Origin: Thermoflexus hugenholtzii JAD2
GTDB taxonomy: Bacteria > Chloroflexota > Chloroflexia > Chloroflexales > Roseiflexaceae
Length of the DNA stretch: 64,000 bases
Assembly (NCBI GenBank): GCA_945881915.1
Contig: CAMCVW010000010.1
Coordinates: 17,041 to 81,040, forward strand
Reading direction: 5' to 3'
Shown: positions 1 to 8,209 of the stretch, piece after piece
Numbering within the stretch: position 1 is the stretch's first letter
Layout: every line of letters starts with the position of its first letter
Program-made: the position numbers and the translations under genes
Notes under the pieces: generated by a model
Seen by the model: the letters and a program-made list of their open reading frames with translations, nothing else
The model's database searches: none
Told to the model about the DNA's origin: nothing

Positions 1-670
1 TGGGATTAGCGGCCCGCGCTGCTCTGCTGGCACGCGTCAGCAGGTCGGTGAAGGCAATTGGGTCGGGCAGCTCCCAGTTCCATTCATAGGCCAAGTTGGG
101 TTCGTTCCAGAGTTGGATGTAGTGGAGCTGTGGGTAGCGGGCTGCCACTGCGGCCACAAAACGGGCGTAGTCGTCGTAGTCGTCGGGCGGACCGGTGGAG
201 TCACCGTTTTCGATGAGGCCGGCTTGGAATCGCGGCGTGGCAGCCACGCGCTGGCGGGCCCAGGCGGGGGGACGGTCGATGCGCACGATGAGTTCGATGT
301 GATGCTTGGCCGCCATGGCCACAATCTGGTCGTATTTGAGCCAGGCGCTGTAGCTGTCGGGACTGTGGCGCCGGTCTTCGAAGTCGCCGCGACCGTGGAT
401 TTCGACGTCTTCCCAGGGCATTTGGATGCGTGCAAAACCCGCACCGAGGCGCGCAGCCTCAGCGAATGAACGGTCGACGACGGCCGGATCGGGCTCGTAT
501 TGGATGTTGTAGAGGTTGACGCCCAAGTGCGCCGCTGCTGCTGCCGGAGTGGCAACGTCAGTCGGGCCAATGCTCACGCCGCGGTGCCACGCGTTGTCGA
601 GGATGGTCGTGCCGATGAGGAGCGCAACGCAGGCCAGCCATGGCAGGTGGAAGCGCACAAATCGGTTCAT
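1..670 (-). CDS. Glycoside hydrolase-like protein, N-terminal part (cut by window edge)
   Basis: The reading frame is open from an ATG at 670 to the window edge and gives 223 residues, so the C-terminus is missing. Residues about 7-25 form one hydrophobic segment, either a signal peptide or a membrane anchor. The rest reads like the first half of a (beta/alpha)8 glycosidase: an early strand with LGVNLYNIQYEPDP, a central RIQMPWEDVE strand, and LWNEPN at 188-192, in which E190 matches the general acid/base Glu of clan GH-A enzymes (families 5, 39 and similar). The start overlaps the stop of the upstream LCP gene by ATGA, so the two are probably translated together. A role in trimming a cell-surface polysaccharide fits the context but is inferred. 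The family cannot be fixed without the second catalytic Glu. Confidence 0.75.
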   Translation of the reverse strand, partial: MNRFVRFHLPWLACVALLIGTTILDNAWHRGVSIGPTDVATPAAAAAHLGVNLYNIQYEPDPAVVDRSFAEAARLGAGFARIQMPWEDVEIHGRGDFEDRRHSPDSYSAWLKYDQIVAMAAKHHIELIVRIDRPPAWARQRVAATPRFQAGLIENGDSTGPPDDYDDYARFVAAVAARYPQLHYIQLWNEPNLAYEWNWELPDPIAFTDLLTRASRAARAANP

Positions 671-2112
671 GGTGTACCCTGCCATTCCTTGACGATGCGC
701 GGGATTGCACCTTCGACCGGGTACATCGCGTAGCGGTTTTCGCCCGTACCATAGACAATATCACGGAACACATGGAACGAAAAATTACCTCCGGGTGTCG
801 CTCGCATCTGCCATGCCAATGCGATGATCAAATCACGTGGCATGGTGGTCGTGGCATGGCCGATGAGTGCATCGGTCAACTGCGCGGTCGTCTCGACCGT
901 CTGCAGAAAATTCCCCTCCCGCAGGCGATTCGCTATGCCGGCGATGACCGCTTGCTGGCGCGTCATCCGCTCAAAATCATTATCTGGATGTCGTATCCGA
1001 CTATACGTCAGCGTGGTGATGCCATCCATCGTGAATGTCCCCGGCTCGAACGATACCTCGCGGAACTTGTAGTCCATGGTGGGGAAGCGCGGGTCATACA
1101 GGCTCTTGGTGACTTGGACTGGCACTCCACCCATGGTGTCGATGATGTTGATAAAGCCCTGGAAGTCGACCAGGAGCGTATAGTCGATGGGCACTCCTAC
1201 CACCTGCCCGATGGTCTGCTGGGCTAGCGCAAAACCCCCACCGAGTGCAGGGTAGACGTCACCGTAGACATGCGCTGCATTGATGCGTGCCCAACCATAG
1301 CCCGGGATCGAGACAAGCAGGTCACGGGGTATCGACAGCATCGCAATGCGCTGCTTGGTCGGATCTATGGCCAACAAAATGATTGCATCGGTCCGCGACG
1401 GTGATGATTCCGCTGGCCGCCGATCAGAGCCAAGCAACAAAATCGTCAACGGTTTATCGAATGTGGTCAATACCGGCTCGGGTTGCGCGGAAGTAGCCGG
1501 TATGGTCGTCCCTGCGCTGACATCGGTCGATGGAGCGGCAGGTGATTCGCTCGTTGCAGAGCTGATGACCCCCAGATTTGTGTAGATGCGTGTCCCGTTT
1601 TGGATGAGCGCACGTACATCGCCACCGTATGCAGCTATCAATGCAACCAAAATTCCACCGATGACAATGAGTGCCCAGGTGAGCGATCCGAATGTACTCT
1701 GGCGAGGTTGAGCCAATTTGATTGGCTGGCGTGGCGCTGGTTTTGCTGGTTTTGCTGGTTTGGGATGTGCCATGGCATGGCGCGGACCGGCGTCGGCACT
1801 CGGTTCGGCGACGGCAGCAGGGGTGGCACTGCCGGCTGAGGCTTCTGCGGGAGCTGCATGTTCGTCGGCTGGCGGCACTGCAGTGGGGCGTTTGAGGAGG
1901 AACGCCAACATATCGCGGGTCGATGCTCGATTGGGGGGATTGAGGAGGCCGCCGAGGAGGGTCTGATGTGTGCCATACAGCGCGCGGGTGCATTCGGCAC
2001 AATCTGCAAGGTGTGCATCGACGAGGTGTTGTTGGGGACTGCCGGGGGTGAGTTTTTGGGAGCGCACCAATGCGCGGATGCGTTGGCAGTCGTTGGACAT
2101 AGTTGTATCCAC
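667..2112 (-). CDS. LytR-CpsA-Psr (LCP) family protein with N-terminal zinc-finger-like domain
   Basis: LCP proteins attach undecaprenyl-linked glycopolymers to peptidoglycan or other wall acceptors outside the membrane. The N-terminus has an anti-sigma-type HC2 zinc-finger signature (HLADCAEC, about residues 34-41). A Pro/Ala/Lys-rich linker follows, then one membrane span at about 146-168. The LCP domain runs from about residue 222 to the end, with TILLLGSDRR, the SIPRD arginine motif, and YSRIRHPDNDFERMTRQQ carrying the conserved Arg/Asp residues. The domain order puts the finger in the cytoplasm and LCP outside. The start is a GTG at 2112; an ATG four codons later (2100) is an equally possible start, and neither has a strong ribosome site. 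It overlaps the downstream glycosidase gene by ATGA. The zinc-finger fusion could couple the wall enzyme to a sigma factor, but that is speculation. Confidence 0.85.
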   Translation of the reverse strand: MDTTMSNDCQRIRALVRSQKLTPGSPQQHLVDAHLADCAECTRALYGTHQTLLGGLLNPPNRASTRDMLAFLLKRPTAVPPADEHAAPAEASAGSATPAAVAEPSADAGPRHAMAHPKPAKPAKPAPRQPIKLAQPRQSTFGSLTWALIVIGGILVALIAAYGGDVRALIQNGTRIYTNLGVISSATSESPAAPSTDVSAGTTIPATSAQPEPVLTTFDKPLTILLLGSDRRPAESSPSRTDAIILLAIDPTKQRIAMLSIPRDLLVSIPGYGWARINAAHVYGDVYPALGGGFALAQQTIGQVVGVPIDYTLLVDFQGFINIIDTMGGVPVQVTKSLYDPRFPTMDYKFREVSFEPGTFTMDGITTLTYSRIRHPDNDFERMTRQQAVIAGIANRLREGNFLQTVETTAQLTDALIGHATTTMPRDLIIALAWQMRATPGGNFSFHVFRDIVYGTGENRYAMYPVEGAIPRIVKEWQGTP

Positions 2113-2138
2113 ACCGAACGGTTTGTCAGTTAGGCGCT

Positions 2139-2149
2139 ATTGTAGCATG
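2139..2149 (-). promoter_or_regulatory. Extended -10 promoter for the LCP-glycosidase operon
   Basis: On the minus strand the sequence reads CATGCTACAAT, a TGn extended -10 followed by TACAAT. It lies about 27 nt upstream of the GTG at 2112. No good -35 is seen. It sits back to back with the tRNA-Cys promoter. Confidence 0.45.
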
Positions 2150-2156
2150 TTCTGCT

Positions 2157-2185
2157 TTGACATGACCATTTCGATGTGCTACGAT
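2157..2185 (+). promoter_or_regulatory. Sigma-70-type promoter of tRNA-Cys
   Basis: TTGACA (2157-2162), a 17-nt spacer, and TACGAT (2180-2185). The expected transcription start is only a few bases before the tRNA at 2197, as is common for tRNA genes. Confidence 0.75.
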
Positions 2186-2196
2186 ACGTACGCGAT

Positions 2197-2271
2197 GGCG
2201 ACGTCGCCAAGTGGTAAGGCAGAAGTCTGCAAAACTTCCATTCACCGGTTCAAATCCGGTCGTCGCCTCCA
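2197..2271 (+). tRNA. tRNA-Cys (GCA)
   Basis: The acceptor stem GGCGACG (2197-2203) pairs with CGTCGCC (2261-2267). The anticodon stem GAAGT/ACTTC encloses the loop CTGCAAA with anticodon GCA at 2229-2231. The T arm has GGTTCAAATCC, and the CCA end (2269-2271) is encoded. The next gene starts 70 nt downstream and could share its transcript. Confidence 0.96.
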
Positions 2272-2340
2272 TTTCCCCCTTCGGAATCGTTGTCGGTTCT
2301 GCAGGGGTTTTCTCTTTTTGGGTGGTGCAAGGAGGTCACA

Positions 2341-2715
2341 ATGACCGGCATCGACATCACGACACTCGACTATGACGCACTATGTGATTTGCGTGACGAA
2401 GTCAATCAACGCATTTTGATGCTCAAAAAAGCCCCGCGACTACGCCTCGAAGATTCACTGCGACTCTTCGAAGACACCAAAACTGCCCTGACCGAGCGCG
2501 GCTTGACATGGCATTCGCTCGAACGCTGGCAGTGGATGGAGGGCGAAGTGCGCTTTTGGCTGAATCCTATTGATCAGACGCGCTATGCCACGGGATGGTT
2601 TGCCCTCGAGGACCTCATCGCGTGGTTGTCTGATGACGGCGTGATTGTTCGGAGTGCATCCCATGGTGCCGACATCCCCGTGCAGTGGATTTCTGTCGAA
2701 AATGACCGAGACTGA
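2341..2715 (+). CDS. Hypothetical 124-aa protein
   Basis: I do not recognise this protein. The start at 2341 is set by a strong AAGGAGGT at 2329-2336; an in-frame upstream extension to 2290 lacks such a site. The N-terminal third (YDALCDLRDEVNQRILMLKK) looks like a short amphipathic helix. The remainder is mixed and acidic, with several tryptophans, and no membrane segment or metal motif is visible. It follows tRNA-Cys and is closed by a hairpin terminator before the glycosyltransferase cluster, so it probably forms a short unit of its own or with the tRNA. Confidence 0.7.
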   Translation: MTGIDITTLDYDALCDLRDEVNQRILMLKKAPRLRLEDSLRLFEDTKTALTERGLTWHSLERWQWMEGEVRFWLNPIDQTRYATGWFALEDLIAWLSDDGVIVRSASHGADIPVQWISVENDRD

Positions 2716-2752
2716 TATGCAGAGTGTATCCCGCAACCAACCGTCCCGATCG

Positions 2753-2785
2753 ACACCATCACGGGTAGCCGTGCTGGTGTTTTTG
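2753..2785 (+). terminator. Intrinsic terminator after the 124-aa gene
   Basis: A 12-bp stem, ACACCATCACGG with CCGTGCTGGTGT (one mismatch), encloses the loop GTAG, and TTTT follows. The glycosyltransferase start codon lies only about 15 nt beyond it. Confidence 0.7.
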
Positions 2786-2799
2786 TGGGGGAGTACCCG

Positions 2800-3756
2800 A
2801 TGCCGCTGATTGCACCACAGAATGCCACGGTGGGCGTGGCGATTGTCTCGTACAACACCGTCGATCTGCTCCGCGATTGTCTGGATTCGCTGGCCCACAG
2901 CAGCGTCGCCATGGCCGTCGTCGTCGTCGACAACGGGTCGACCGATGCCAGCGTCCCGATGATGCAGGCCGAATTCCCGCTGGTGCACGTCTTCGTCCCC
3001 GGCAGCAACGTGGGTTTTGCACGGGGTACCAATCAGGGTATACAGCAATTGCTGGCCGATGCGCCGGCGTTGCAGTATGTGTTGTTGCTCAACCCCGATA
3101 CGGTGGTCCACGCCGGTGCGCTGGAACAGCTCGTTGCATTTGCCGATGCGCATCCGCGCGTCGGCGTGGTATCGCCACGGCTGTTGAATGTGGATGGATC
3201 GCTGCAACGCGGGGTTTTTCGCTTCCCCACACCACTGATGACGCTGTTCGACCTGTTCCCGCCGGGTGAGGTGACGCCGGGCCGATTCGCTGATTCGTGG
3301 TGGCATGGCCGCTACCCGCAGGAAGTCGACGCGACCCAACCGTTTGCCGTCGATCATCCCCTCGGGGCTGCCATGTTGACGCGTGTGTCGGTGCTGACAG
3401 AAGTCGGGATGCTCGACGAAGACTACTTCATGTATGTCGAAGAGATCGACTGGTGCATGCGTGTGCGCCGGGCTGGCTGGGCCATCTGGCAGCAGCCAGC
3501 GGCGCAGATTACCCACGTCGGCGGGGCGTCGTCTCGGCAGTTCCGGGCCGCCATGACACTGGCGTTGTGGCGCAGTCGCATGCGCTATTGGCAGCAGTGG
3601 TGTAGCCCGCGCGAGCAATGGTGGCATCACACCATCCTTGCCCTGGGTATCTGGCGCATGCGCTGGGTTGCGGCCCTTGCACATCGCCGCGGGATCTTGA
3701 ACGAAGCGCAGTATCATGAATTATTGGCCGTCTATCGGACGTTGCACTTCCTATGA
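2800..3756 (+). CDS. Family 2 glycosyltransferase (rhamnosyltransferase-like)
   Basis: A 318-residue GT-A glycosyltransferase that would transfer a sugar from a nucleotide donor to a polysaccharide or lipid-linked acceptor at the inner face of the membrane. The GT2 landmarks are the opening strand VAIVSYN, VVVVDNGSTDAS, the NVGFARGTNQG stretch typical of WbbL/RfbF-like enzymes, and LLLNPDTVV holding the DXD-type metal motif. A later DEDYFMYVEEIDWCMR contains the ED/E-W catalytic-base region. ATG at 2800 is preferred over the GTG at 2785 because GGGGGAG lies 6 nt upstream of it. It is the first of three GT2 genes joined by ATGA overlaps. Donor and acceptor cannot be told from sequence. Confidence 0.85.
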   Translation: MPLIAPQNATVGVAIVSYNTVDLLRDCLDSLAHSSVAMAVVVVDNGSTDASVPMMQAEFPLVHVFVPGSNVGFARGTNQGIQQLLADAPALQYVLLLNPDTVVHAGALEQLVAFADAHPRVGVVSPRLLNVDGSLQRGVFRFPTPLMTLFDLFPPGEVTPGRFADSWWHGRYPQEVDATQPFAVDHPLGAAMLTRVSVLTEVGMLDEDYFMYVEEIDWCMRVRRAGWAIWQQPAAQITHVGGASSRQFRAAMTLALWRSRMRYWQQWCSPREQWWHHTILALGIWRMRWVAALAHRRGILNEAQYHELLAVYRTLHFL

Positions 3757-4532
3757 GCAGTATCGCCGTCGCACCCATCAGTGTCGCCATCATTGCCAAA
3801 AACGAAGCCAAACACCTGGCAGCGGCACTCGCGAGTGTCACCGAGTGGGTGGCCGAAGTGGTGGTCTTGGTCGATGCATCCACCACCGATGACACTGCAG
3901 CGATTGCGCTTGCACACGGCGTGCGGGTCGAATCGGCGCCGTGGCGTGGCTTCCCCAATCAGCGCAATCTGGCGCTGGAGTTGTGTCGCCAGCCCTGGAT
4001 TTTTTTCCTCGATGCCGACGAACGGGTCGAACCAGCGTTGCGGCAGGAGCTCATCGATCTGGTAAAAACCGCCCCTGCGAAACTGGCAGGCGCATGGGTG
4101 CCACGCCACAACGTCTTTTTTGGGCGGGTTTTGGTCGGCGGGGGCTGGTACCCCGATCGGCAATTGCGGTTGCTCCGGCGTGGCGCGGCCCATTACGATC
4201 CCGCACGGGCGGTGCACGAAGTCGCCACGGTCAGTGGCGACACCATCGTCTTGCAGGGGCACATCCGGCATTTGAATATCGAATCATTCGGTGAATTGTG
4301 GCGCAAACAAGCAGACTATGCGCGTCGTGAAGCACAGACGTTCCATCGCGAAGGACGGCGTACCCGTCTGCGCAATTACATCGGTGCGCCGTTGCGTGAG
4401 TTCCGCTCCCGCTATCTCACAAACGGCGGCTGGCGCGATGGCTGGGTCGGTTTCGTTTTGGCACTGGTGATGGCCTGGTATGCGGCGCAGACCTTCGTCT
4501 ACCTGGCGCGTCTGGATGGAGGCAGGGCATGA
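3753..4532 (+). CDS. Family 2 glycosyltransferase (WaaE/KdtX-like)
   Basis: A 259-residue GT2 protein of the group that includes the lipopolysaccharide core enzyme WaaE. It opens with ISVAIIAKNEAKHLAAAL, then VVVLVDASTTDDT, the PNQRNLALE stretch, and IFFLDADERVEP with the DXD motif. The middle GGWYPDRQLRLLRRG and a histidine-rich HEVATV..GHIRHLN segment also fit this group. A hydrophobic stretch near the C-terminus (about residues 230-252) may bind the membrane. It starts within the stop of the previous gene (ATGA) and ends the same way into the next, so the three enzymes are translationally coupled. Since no LPS genes are seen, the product is more likely a capsule or wall glycan. Confidence 0.83.
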   Translation: MSSIAVAPISVAIIAKNEAKHLAAALASVTEWVAEVVVLVDASTTDDTAAIALAHGVRVESAPWRGFPNQRNLALELCRQPWIFFLDADERVEPALRQELIDLVKTAPAKLAGAWVPRHNVFFGRVLVGGGWYPDRQLRLLRRGAAHYDPARAVHEVATVSGDTIVLQGHIRHLNIESFGELWRKQADYARREAQTFHREGRRTRLRNYIGAPLREFRSRYLTNGGWRDGWVGFVLALVMAWYAAQTFVYLARLDGGRA

Positions 4533-5515
4533 CGACGCAACCGGCGCGTGATTCCGCCTCGGCGCTGGATGTGGTAATCGTGTCGTGGAACACGCGTGAA
4601 TTGTTGCGCGCGTGTCTGCGCCAGCTCCTCGCCGAGGATGTGGTGCGCCGTGTGGTGGTGGTCGACAATGGCTCCCACGATGGCAGCGCGACCATGGTCG
4701 CCGCTGAATTCCCCGAAGTCGTGTGTATCGCCGAGCGTACCAATCACGGCTTTGCAGGGGGCAACAATATCGGGCTGCGCCTGGTTTTGGCAAACAATCC
4801 AGCGCCGTATATCTGTAGCCTCAACCCAGACACACGCGTCCAGCGCGGTGCGCTGCAGCGGCTGGTGACGTACCTGGCGGGGCATCCCGACGTCGTCGGT
4901 GTCGGGCCCATGCTGCGCTATGGTGATGGCACATGGCAGTCGTCGCGCCGGCGCTTCCCTACCCTTGGTACCTACCTGGCCGAAAGTACGCCGCTGGCCC
5001 AATGGTGGCCCAGCAATCCCTGGATTGGTCGCTATCAGATGACCGATCAGCCCACGGATGATATCACGGCCGCTGATTGGTTGGTCGGGGCGGCGTTGGT
5101 GGTGCGCAGTGAGCGGGTCCAGGCGGTTGGCTTGTTCGACGCCGGGTTCAAACTCTATTCCGAAGAACTCGAATGGCAACGGCGATTGACCGCGGGTCAG
5201 CCCGGCTGTATGGCCTACCTCCCCACCGCCGTCGTCGACCACTACGAAGGCCAGAGTAGTAGTCAGATTCCGCTGCAGCGGCTGGTGTGGTTCGTCGACA
5301 GTCGGCTGCGCGATGCCCAGTTGGCGCTCGGCGCCGTCCGTCGATTGGTCATCCAAATCGGCTATCTCAAAATGTACACAATCGAATGGTTAATTGAGGC
5401 CAGCAAGTGGCTCCTCGGGCATCGGCGTGCGCTCCGTGCCGAGCGCATGCGTACCTACGGTGCGGTCATCCGAGCGGTCATACAGTGGCGCATGCTCCCC
5501 GTACAGATATGGTAG
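4529..5515 (+). CDS. Family 2 glycosyltransferase (rhamnosyltransferase-like)
   Basis: The third GT2 in the cluster, 328 residues, related in plan to the first: DVVIVSWNTRELLRACL, VVVVDNGSHDGS, the NHGFAGGNNIGL stretch, and ICSLNPDTRV with the metal-binding motif. LVGAALVVRSE and YSEELEWQRRL follow, covering the catalytic-base region. No clear membrane span is seen. Together with the LCP and glycosidase genes on the other side of tRNA-Cys, this suggests a locus for assembling and attaching a cell-surface glycan. The stop codon TAG overlaps the -10 of the promoter for the next gene. Confidence 0.85.
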   Translation: MTTQPARDSASALDVVIVSWNTRELLRACLRQLLAEDVVRRVVVVDNGSHDGSATMVAAEFPEVVCIAERTNHGFAGGNNIGLRLVLANNPAPYICSLNPDTRVQRGALQRLVTYLAGHPDVVGVGPMLRYGDGTWQSSRRRFPTLGTYLAESTPLAQWWPSNPWIGRYQMTDQPTDDITAADWLVGAALVVRSERVQAVGLFDAGFKLYSEELEWQRRLTAGQPGCMAYLPTAVVDHYEGQSSSQIPLQRLVWFVDSRLRDAQLALGAVRRLVIQIGYLKMYTIEWLIEASKWLLGHRRALRAERMRTYGAVIRAVIQWRMLPVQIW

Positions 5516-5518
5516 GAT
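5508..5518 (+). promoter_or_regulatory. Extended -10 promoter for the FAH-family gene
   Basis: TATGGTAGGAT matches the TATGnTAnnnT pattern used elsewhere in the window. It lies inside the stop codon region of the glycosyltransferase gene, about 90 nt upstream of the next start. No -35 is evident. Confidence 0.35.
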
Positions 5519-5606
5519 GAACGCGTCCCACGCCTGAATGTGTGAATCGTATGTCCTGGCGACGAGGGTCTCTTGGGAGCCCCTGCAATAGACGAAGGAG
5601 ATTATT

Positions 5607-6482
5607 GTGCGACTCGTAACCTTGCAGACCAAAAGCGGCAGTGTGCACATCGGTGCAATGCGCAACAACGACACCGAAATTGTTTTGCTCGACAGTGTGG
5701 CTGCTTCGATGCTCGAGCTCATCGACGGCGGTGCAGACGCACTTGCTCGCGCCAAATCAACCTTTGCCGCAGCAGCGAGCGTCATCAAACGTGCCGATGT
5801 GACGCTCTTGGCCCCCATCCCACGGCCCAAACAAAATGTCATGTGCTTGGGAATGAACTATGTGGCCCATGCCATCGAGTCCGATTTGGCTCGCGGTCGT
5901 GAGCCCAAATTGCCGGAATTCCCGGTTTTCTTCACCAAAGCACTCAATTCCGTGTGCGGTGACGGCGCCGAAGTGCCCCTCGATCCCAATGTGACCGGGC
6001 AGCTCGACTACGAGGTCGAATTGGCCTATGTGTTCGGTAAAACCGCCAAGAACGTCAAAAAAGAAGACGCATTGAGCTACGTCTTCGGCTATACGATTCT
6101 CAACGATGTCTCGGCCCGTGACCTGCAGAACCGCCACCAGCAGTTCTTCAAGGGCAAAAGCCTCGACAACAGCGGACCCATCGGGCCGTGCATCGTCACC
6201 GCTGACGAAATTCCCAATCCCGCCGGCTTGGCAATCAAGTTGCGCTTGAACGGCGAAGAACGCCAGCATTCCGACACCGGCGATCTGATTTTCGACATCC
6301 CTACCAGCATCGAATATCTGACCCTGGGCACGACCATCGAGGCCGGCCAGATTGTCTGCACCGGCACTCCCGCCGGCGTCGGCATGGGCAAAACCCCACA
6401 GCAGTGGCTCAAAGCCGGTGACGTCATGGAAGCCGAAATTGAAAAAATCGGCATCCTCACCAACAAAATCGTCAAGGCCTAG
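5607..6482 (+). CDS. Fumarylacetoacetate hydrolase (FAH) family protein
   Basis: A 291-residue cytosolic enzyme of the FAH fold. The family contains C-C bond hydrolases, decarboxylases and isomerases acting on acylpyruvates or 2-hydroxymuconate-type catabolites. The N-terminal 70 residues form the usual small domain. The catalytic domain begins near NVMCLGMNYVAHA. The metal site is given by LDYEVELAYVFG (two Glu) and ILNDVSARDLQ (Asp), followed by KSLDNSGPIGP and the C-terminal GTPAGVG turn. The start is a GTG with GAAGGAG 6 nt upstream. It stands alone, with its own probable promoter and terminator, so the substrate cannot be inferred. Confidence 0.88.
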   Translation: MRLVTLQTKSGSVHIGAMRNNDTEIVLLDSVAASMLELIDGGADALARAKSTFAAAASVIKRADVTLLAPIPRPKQNVMCLGMNYVAHAIESDLARGREPKLPEFPVFFTKALNSVCGDGAEVPLDPNVTGQLDYEVELAYVFGKTAKNVKKEDALSYVFGYTILNDVSARDLQNRHQQFFKGKSLDNSGPIGPCIVTADEIPNPAGLAIKLRLNGEERQHSDTGDLIFDIPTSIEYLTLGTTIEAGQIVCTGTPAGVGMGKTPQQWLKAGDVMEAEIEKIGILTNKIVKA

Positions 6483-6524
6483 GTTCTATTGCTGCTCGAG
6501 CGGGGTGGGGTGTATTGCTGGGGA

Positions 6525-6563
6525 TTGAGCAGGGTTTATTGCAATAAACCCTGCTCAATTTTT
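6525..6563 (+). terminator. Palindromic terminator between FAH and MFS genes
   Basis: A perfect 34-nt inverted repeat (6525-6558), arms TTGAGCAGGGTTTATTG, is followed on the plus strand by TTTTT. The stop codon of the convergent MFS gene is inside the hairpin. It acts clearly for the FAH gene; on the minus strand there is no T-tract. Confidence 0.8.
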
Positions 6564-7805
6564 GCGTCCTATCTTCAACACGTAGAGCAGTACGACACCT
6601 ACCAAACGTATCCCACCGGCGACATACAACGCGATGTGATAATCATACTGTGTCGCCAAAAATGTCCCCACCAGCGGCATGACGAGCGTGGCTACATAGC
6701 CGGTCAGCTGTTGGAGTGCGACGAATGAGGGCACGCGATCGCGTGGCATCGTTTCGAACGCCAAATCAAAAAAGACCAACTCCTTGCCCGACCCGATGAA
6801 GCCTGCGAGCCCTGCCAGTAGCGTGATGAGGAGAATCGACTCGGTCATGCCCATAAACAGTGGGTAGAGTGCCAACGCCATCGTGGAGGCAAACAGCACG
6901 GGCAGATTCCCCCGTTTGGCCGTCACCCGCGCCCAGACGAAGTAGGCTATCAAGAGTACTCCACTATTGACGGTATTGACCAACCCAATCGAAAAATCGC
7001 TCGCCTTGACGACGTGTACCCAATACAGCGGGAACAACGGCATGGCCATCCAGATACCACAATTAAAGACAAACGTGGCCGTGATGTAGCGACTGAAGGC
7101 CGGCACTTCGCGCAGCATCCCAACGCTCTCGGTCAGCAGTGCACGCAAACCCGTTTTGTGGGATTGACTATTCGGAACGGTATCGATATCGATCCGGGAC
7201 GAAAAAAAGAAACTCAACATCCCGCCCAAAAACGACACCAAAAAAACGATTTGATAGTTGATGGGGAAGCTGAACTGCTCCAGGAACCAACCCGCGCCTG
7301 CCACCGACACCGCAGTGGCGGCCCCTAACGTCGACCAGCGCCAACTCATCAGCTGCTGCCGGCGTTGTGGGCCTGCAGCTGCTCCCATCACCACCGTGAA
7401 TGTGATGTTGACGATGGTCTGTGGAATGGTGGCAATTGCCCAGATGATAATCACCGCCGTCGGGATGAAGTCAATCGGGAGGAAGAACGGCAGCAGCCCC
7501 GTCACCGCATAGGTCGCCTGTACCCAGACCCGTGCACGCGAGTACCACGGCACGACATCGGTTTGGCGCTCCAACATGCGCCCCACCGGTATGGCGAGCA
7601 GTAGTCCAGTGAATGCCGGCATTGATGTCAACAAACCGACGAGTAACGGTGAAGCGCCCAAACGAGCCAAAAAGACGGCCAAGAACGTCGCGATGCCGCC
7701 GACAATACCCACGCCGATCCCGTCGATGACAACACTCCGCTGATTGCGGACCATCACCACTTCGTCAGGCGAGAGGCCAGTGAGGGAGCGGAACGGATTG
7801 AGCAT
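6555..7805 (-). CDS. Major facilitator superfamily (MFS) transporter
   Basis: A 416-residue inner-membrane transporter with about 12 hydrophobic segments. The N-terminal half has the pattern GVGIVGGIATFLAVFLARLGASPLL.. followed by a GRMLERQTD loop that resembles the MFS loop 2-3 motif (GxLaDrxGrr). A central cytoplasmic loop (SRIDIDTVPNSQ..) splits two six-helix bundles. The substrate is unknown. The ATG at 7805 is chosen because the longer frame to 7853 (a TTG) would place a terminator hairpin inside the coding region. No clear Shine-Dalgarno precedes 7805, so initiation may be unusual or leaderless. Confidence 0.85.
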   Translation of the reverse strand: MLNPFRSLTGLSPDEVVMVRNQRSVVIDGIGVGIVGGIATFLAVFLARLGASPLLVGLLTSMPAFTGLLLAIPVGRMLERQTDVVPWYSRARVWVQATYAVTGLLPFFLPIDFIPTAVIIIWAIATIPQTIVNITFTVVMGAAAGPQRRQQLMSWRWSTLGAATAVSVAGAGWFLEQFSFPINYQIVFLVSFLGGMLSFFFSSRIDIDTVPNSQSHKTGLRALLTESVGMLREVPAFSRYITATFVFNCGIWMAMPLFPLYWVHVVKASDFSIGLVNTVNSGVLLIAYFVWARVTAKRGNLPVLFASTMALALYPLFMGMTESILLITLLAGLAGFIGSGKELVFFDLAFETMPRDRVPSFVALQQLTGYVATLVMPLVGTFLATQYDYHIALYVAGGIRLVGVVLLYVLKIGRKN

Positions 7806-7814
7806 GGGTTGACC

Positions 7815-7845
7815 AAAAAACAAAACCGGCGCTGTAAGCGCCGGC
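7815..7845 (-). terminator. Intrinsic terminator of the 74-aa membrane protein gene
   Basis: On the minus strand CCGGCGC pairs with GCGCCGG around the loop TTACA, and TTTTGTTTTTT follows. It ends only about 10 nt before the MFS start codon. Confidence 0.75.
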
Positions 7846-7860
7846 TTTGACAACGATTGA

Positions 7861-8085
7861 TTAAGCCCGTTTGTTGAGTGATTCTTCCCAGGTTGGCTTG
7901 GCCGGCGCAGCTCCTGAGGTGGGTTTGTGGCGGAAGGCTAACACAATACCCGTGATGAGCACCACCAAAATCAATCCATACACGCCAGAGGCGACGATAG
8001 ATTCGGTAGACAAAAATTTGATGCCGAATGTGATAAAGGGATATGCGAATACCAGAATGGCAACCAGGTTCCAAGGCTTCTTCAT
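7861..8085 (-). CDS. Small two-span membrane protein, hypothetical
   Basis: A 74-residue protein starting at the ATG at 8085, with GGGAG 5 nt upstream. It has two hydrophobic segments, LVAILVFAYPFITFGI and VYGLILVVLITGIVLAF, and a short basic, Pro/Ala-rich cytoplasmic tail ending in WEESLNKRA. I do not recognise a family. It has its own terminator and probably a separate transcript, divergent from the peptidase gene. Confidence 0.7.
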   Translation of the reverse strand: MKKPWNLVAILVFAYPFITFGIKFLSTESIVASGVYGLILVVLITGIVLAFRHKPTSGAAPAKPTWEESLNKRA

Positions 8086-8209
8086 GATGACTCCCAACTC
8101 AAACGTGTCGTTAACCCTATGTTACCACAGGATTGCAGCGGTGCTGCAACACTACTGCATGTCGTAATGGTATGATGGTTTAGCTTGGGGTAATCAGTAG
8201 GGATCAACA

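Noticed and set aside
2455..3717. 420-codon minus-strand frame opposite the first glycosyltransferase
   Set aside because: A shadow of GC-rich codons in real plus-strand genes; no motif, and it spans a terminator and two start sites.
7806..7853. TTG start at 7853 for the MFS transporter
   Set aside because: It would translate a terminator hairpin and adds a stretch unlike MFS N-termini.
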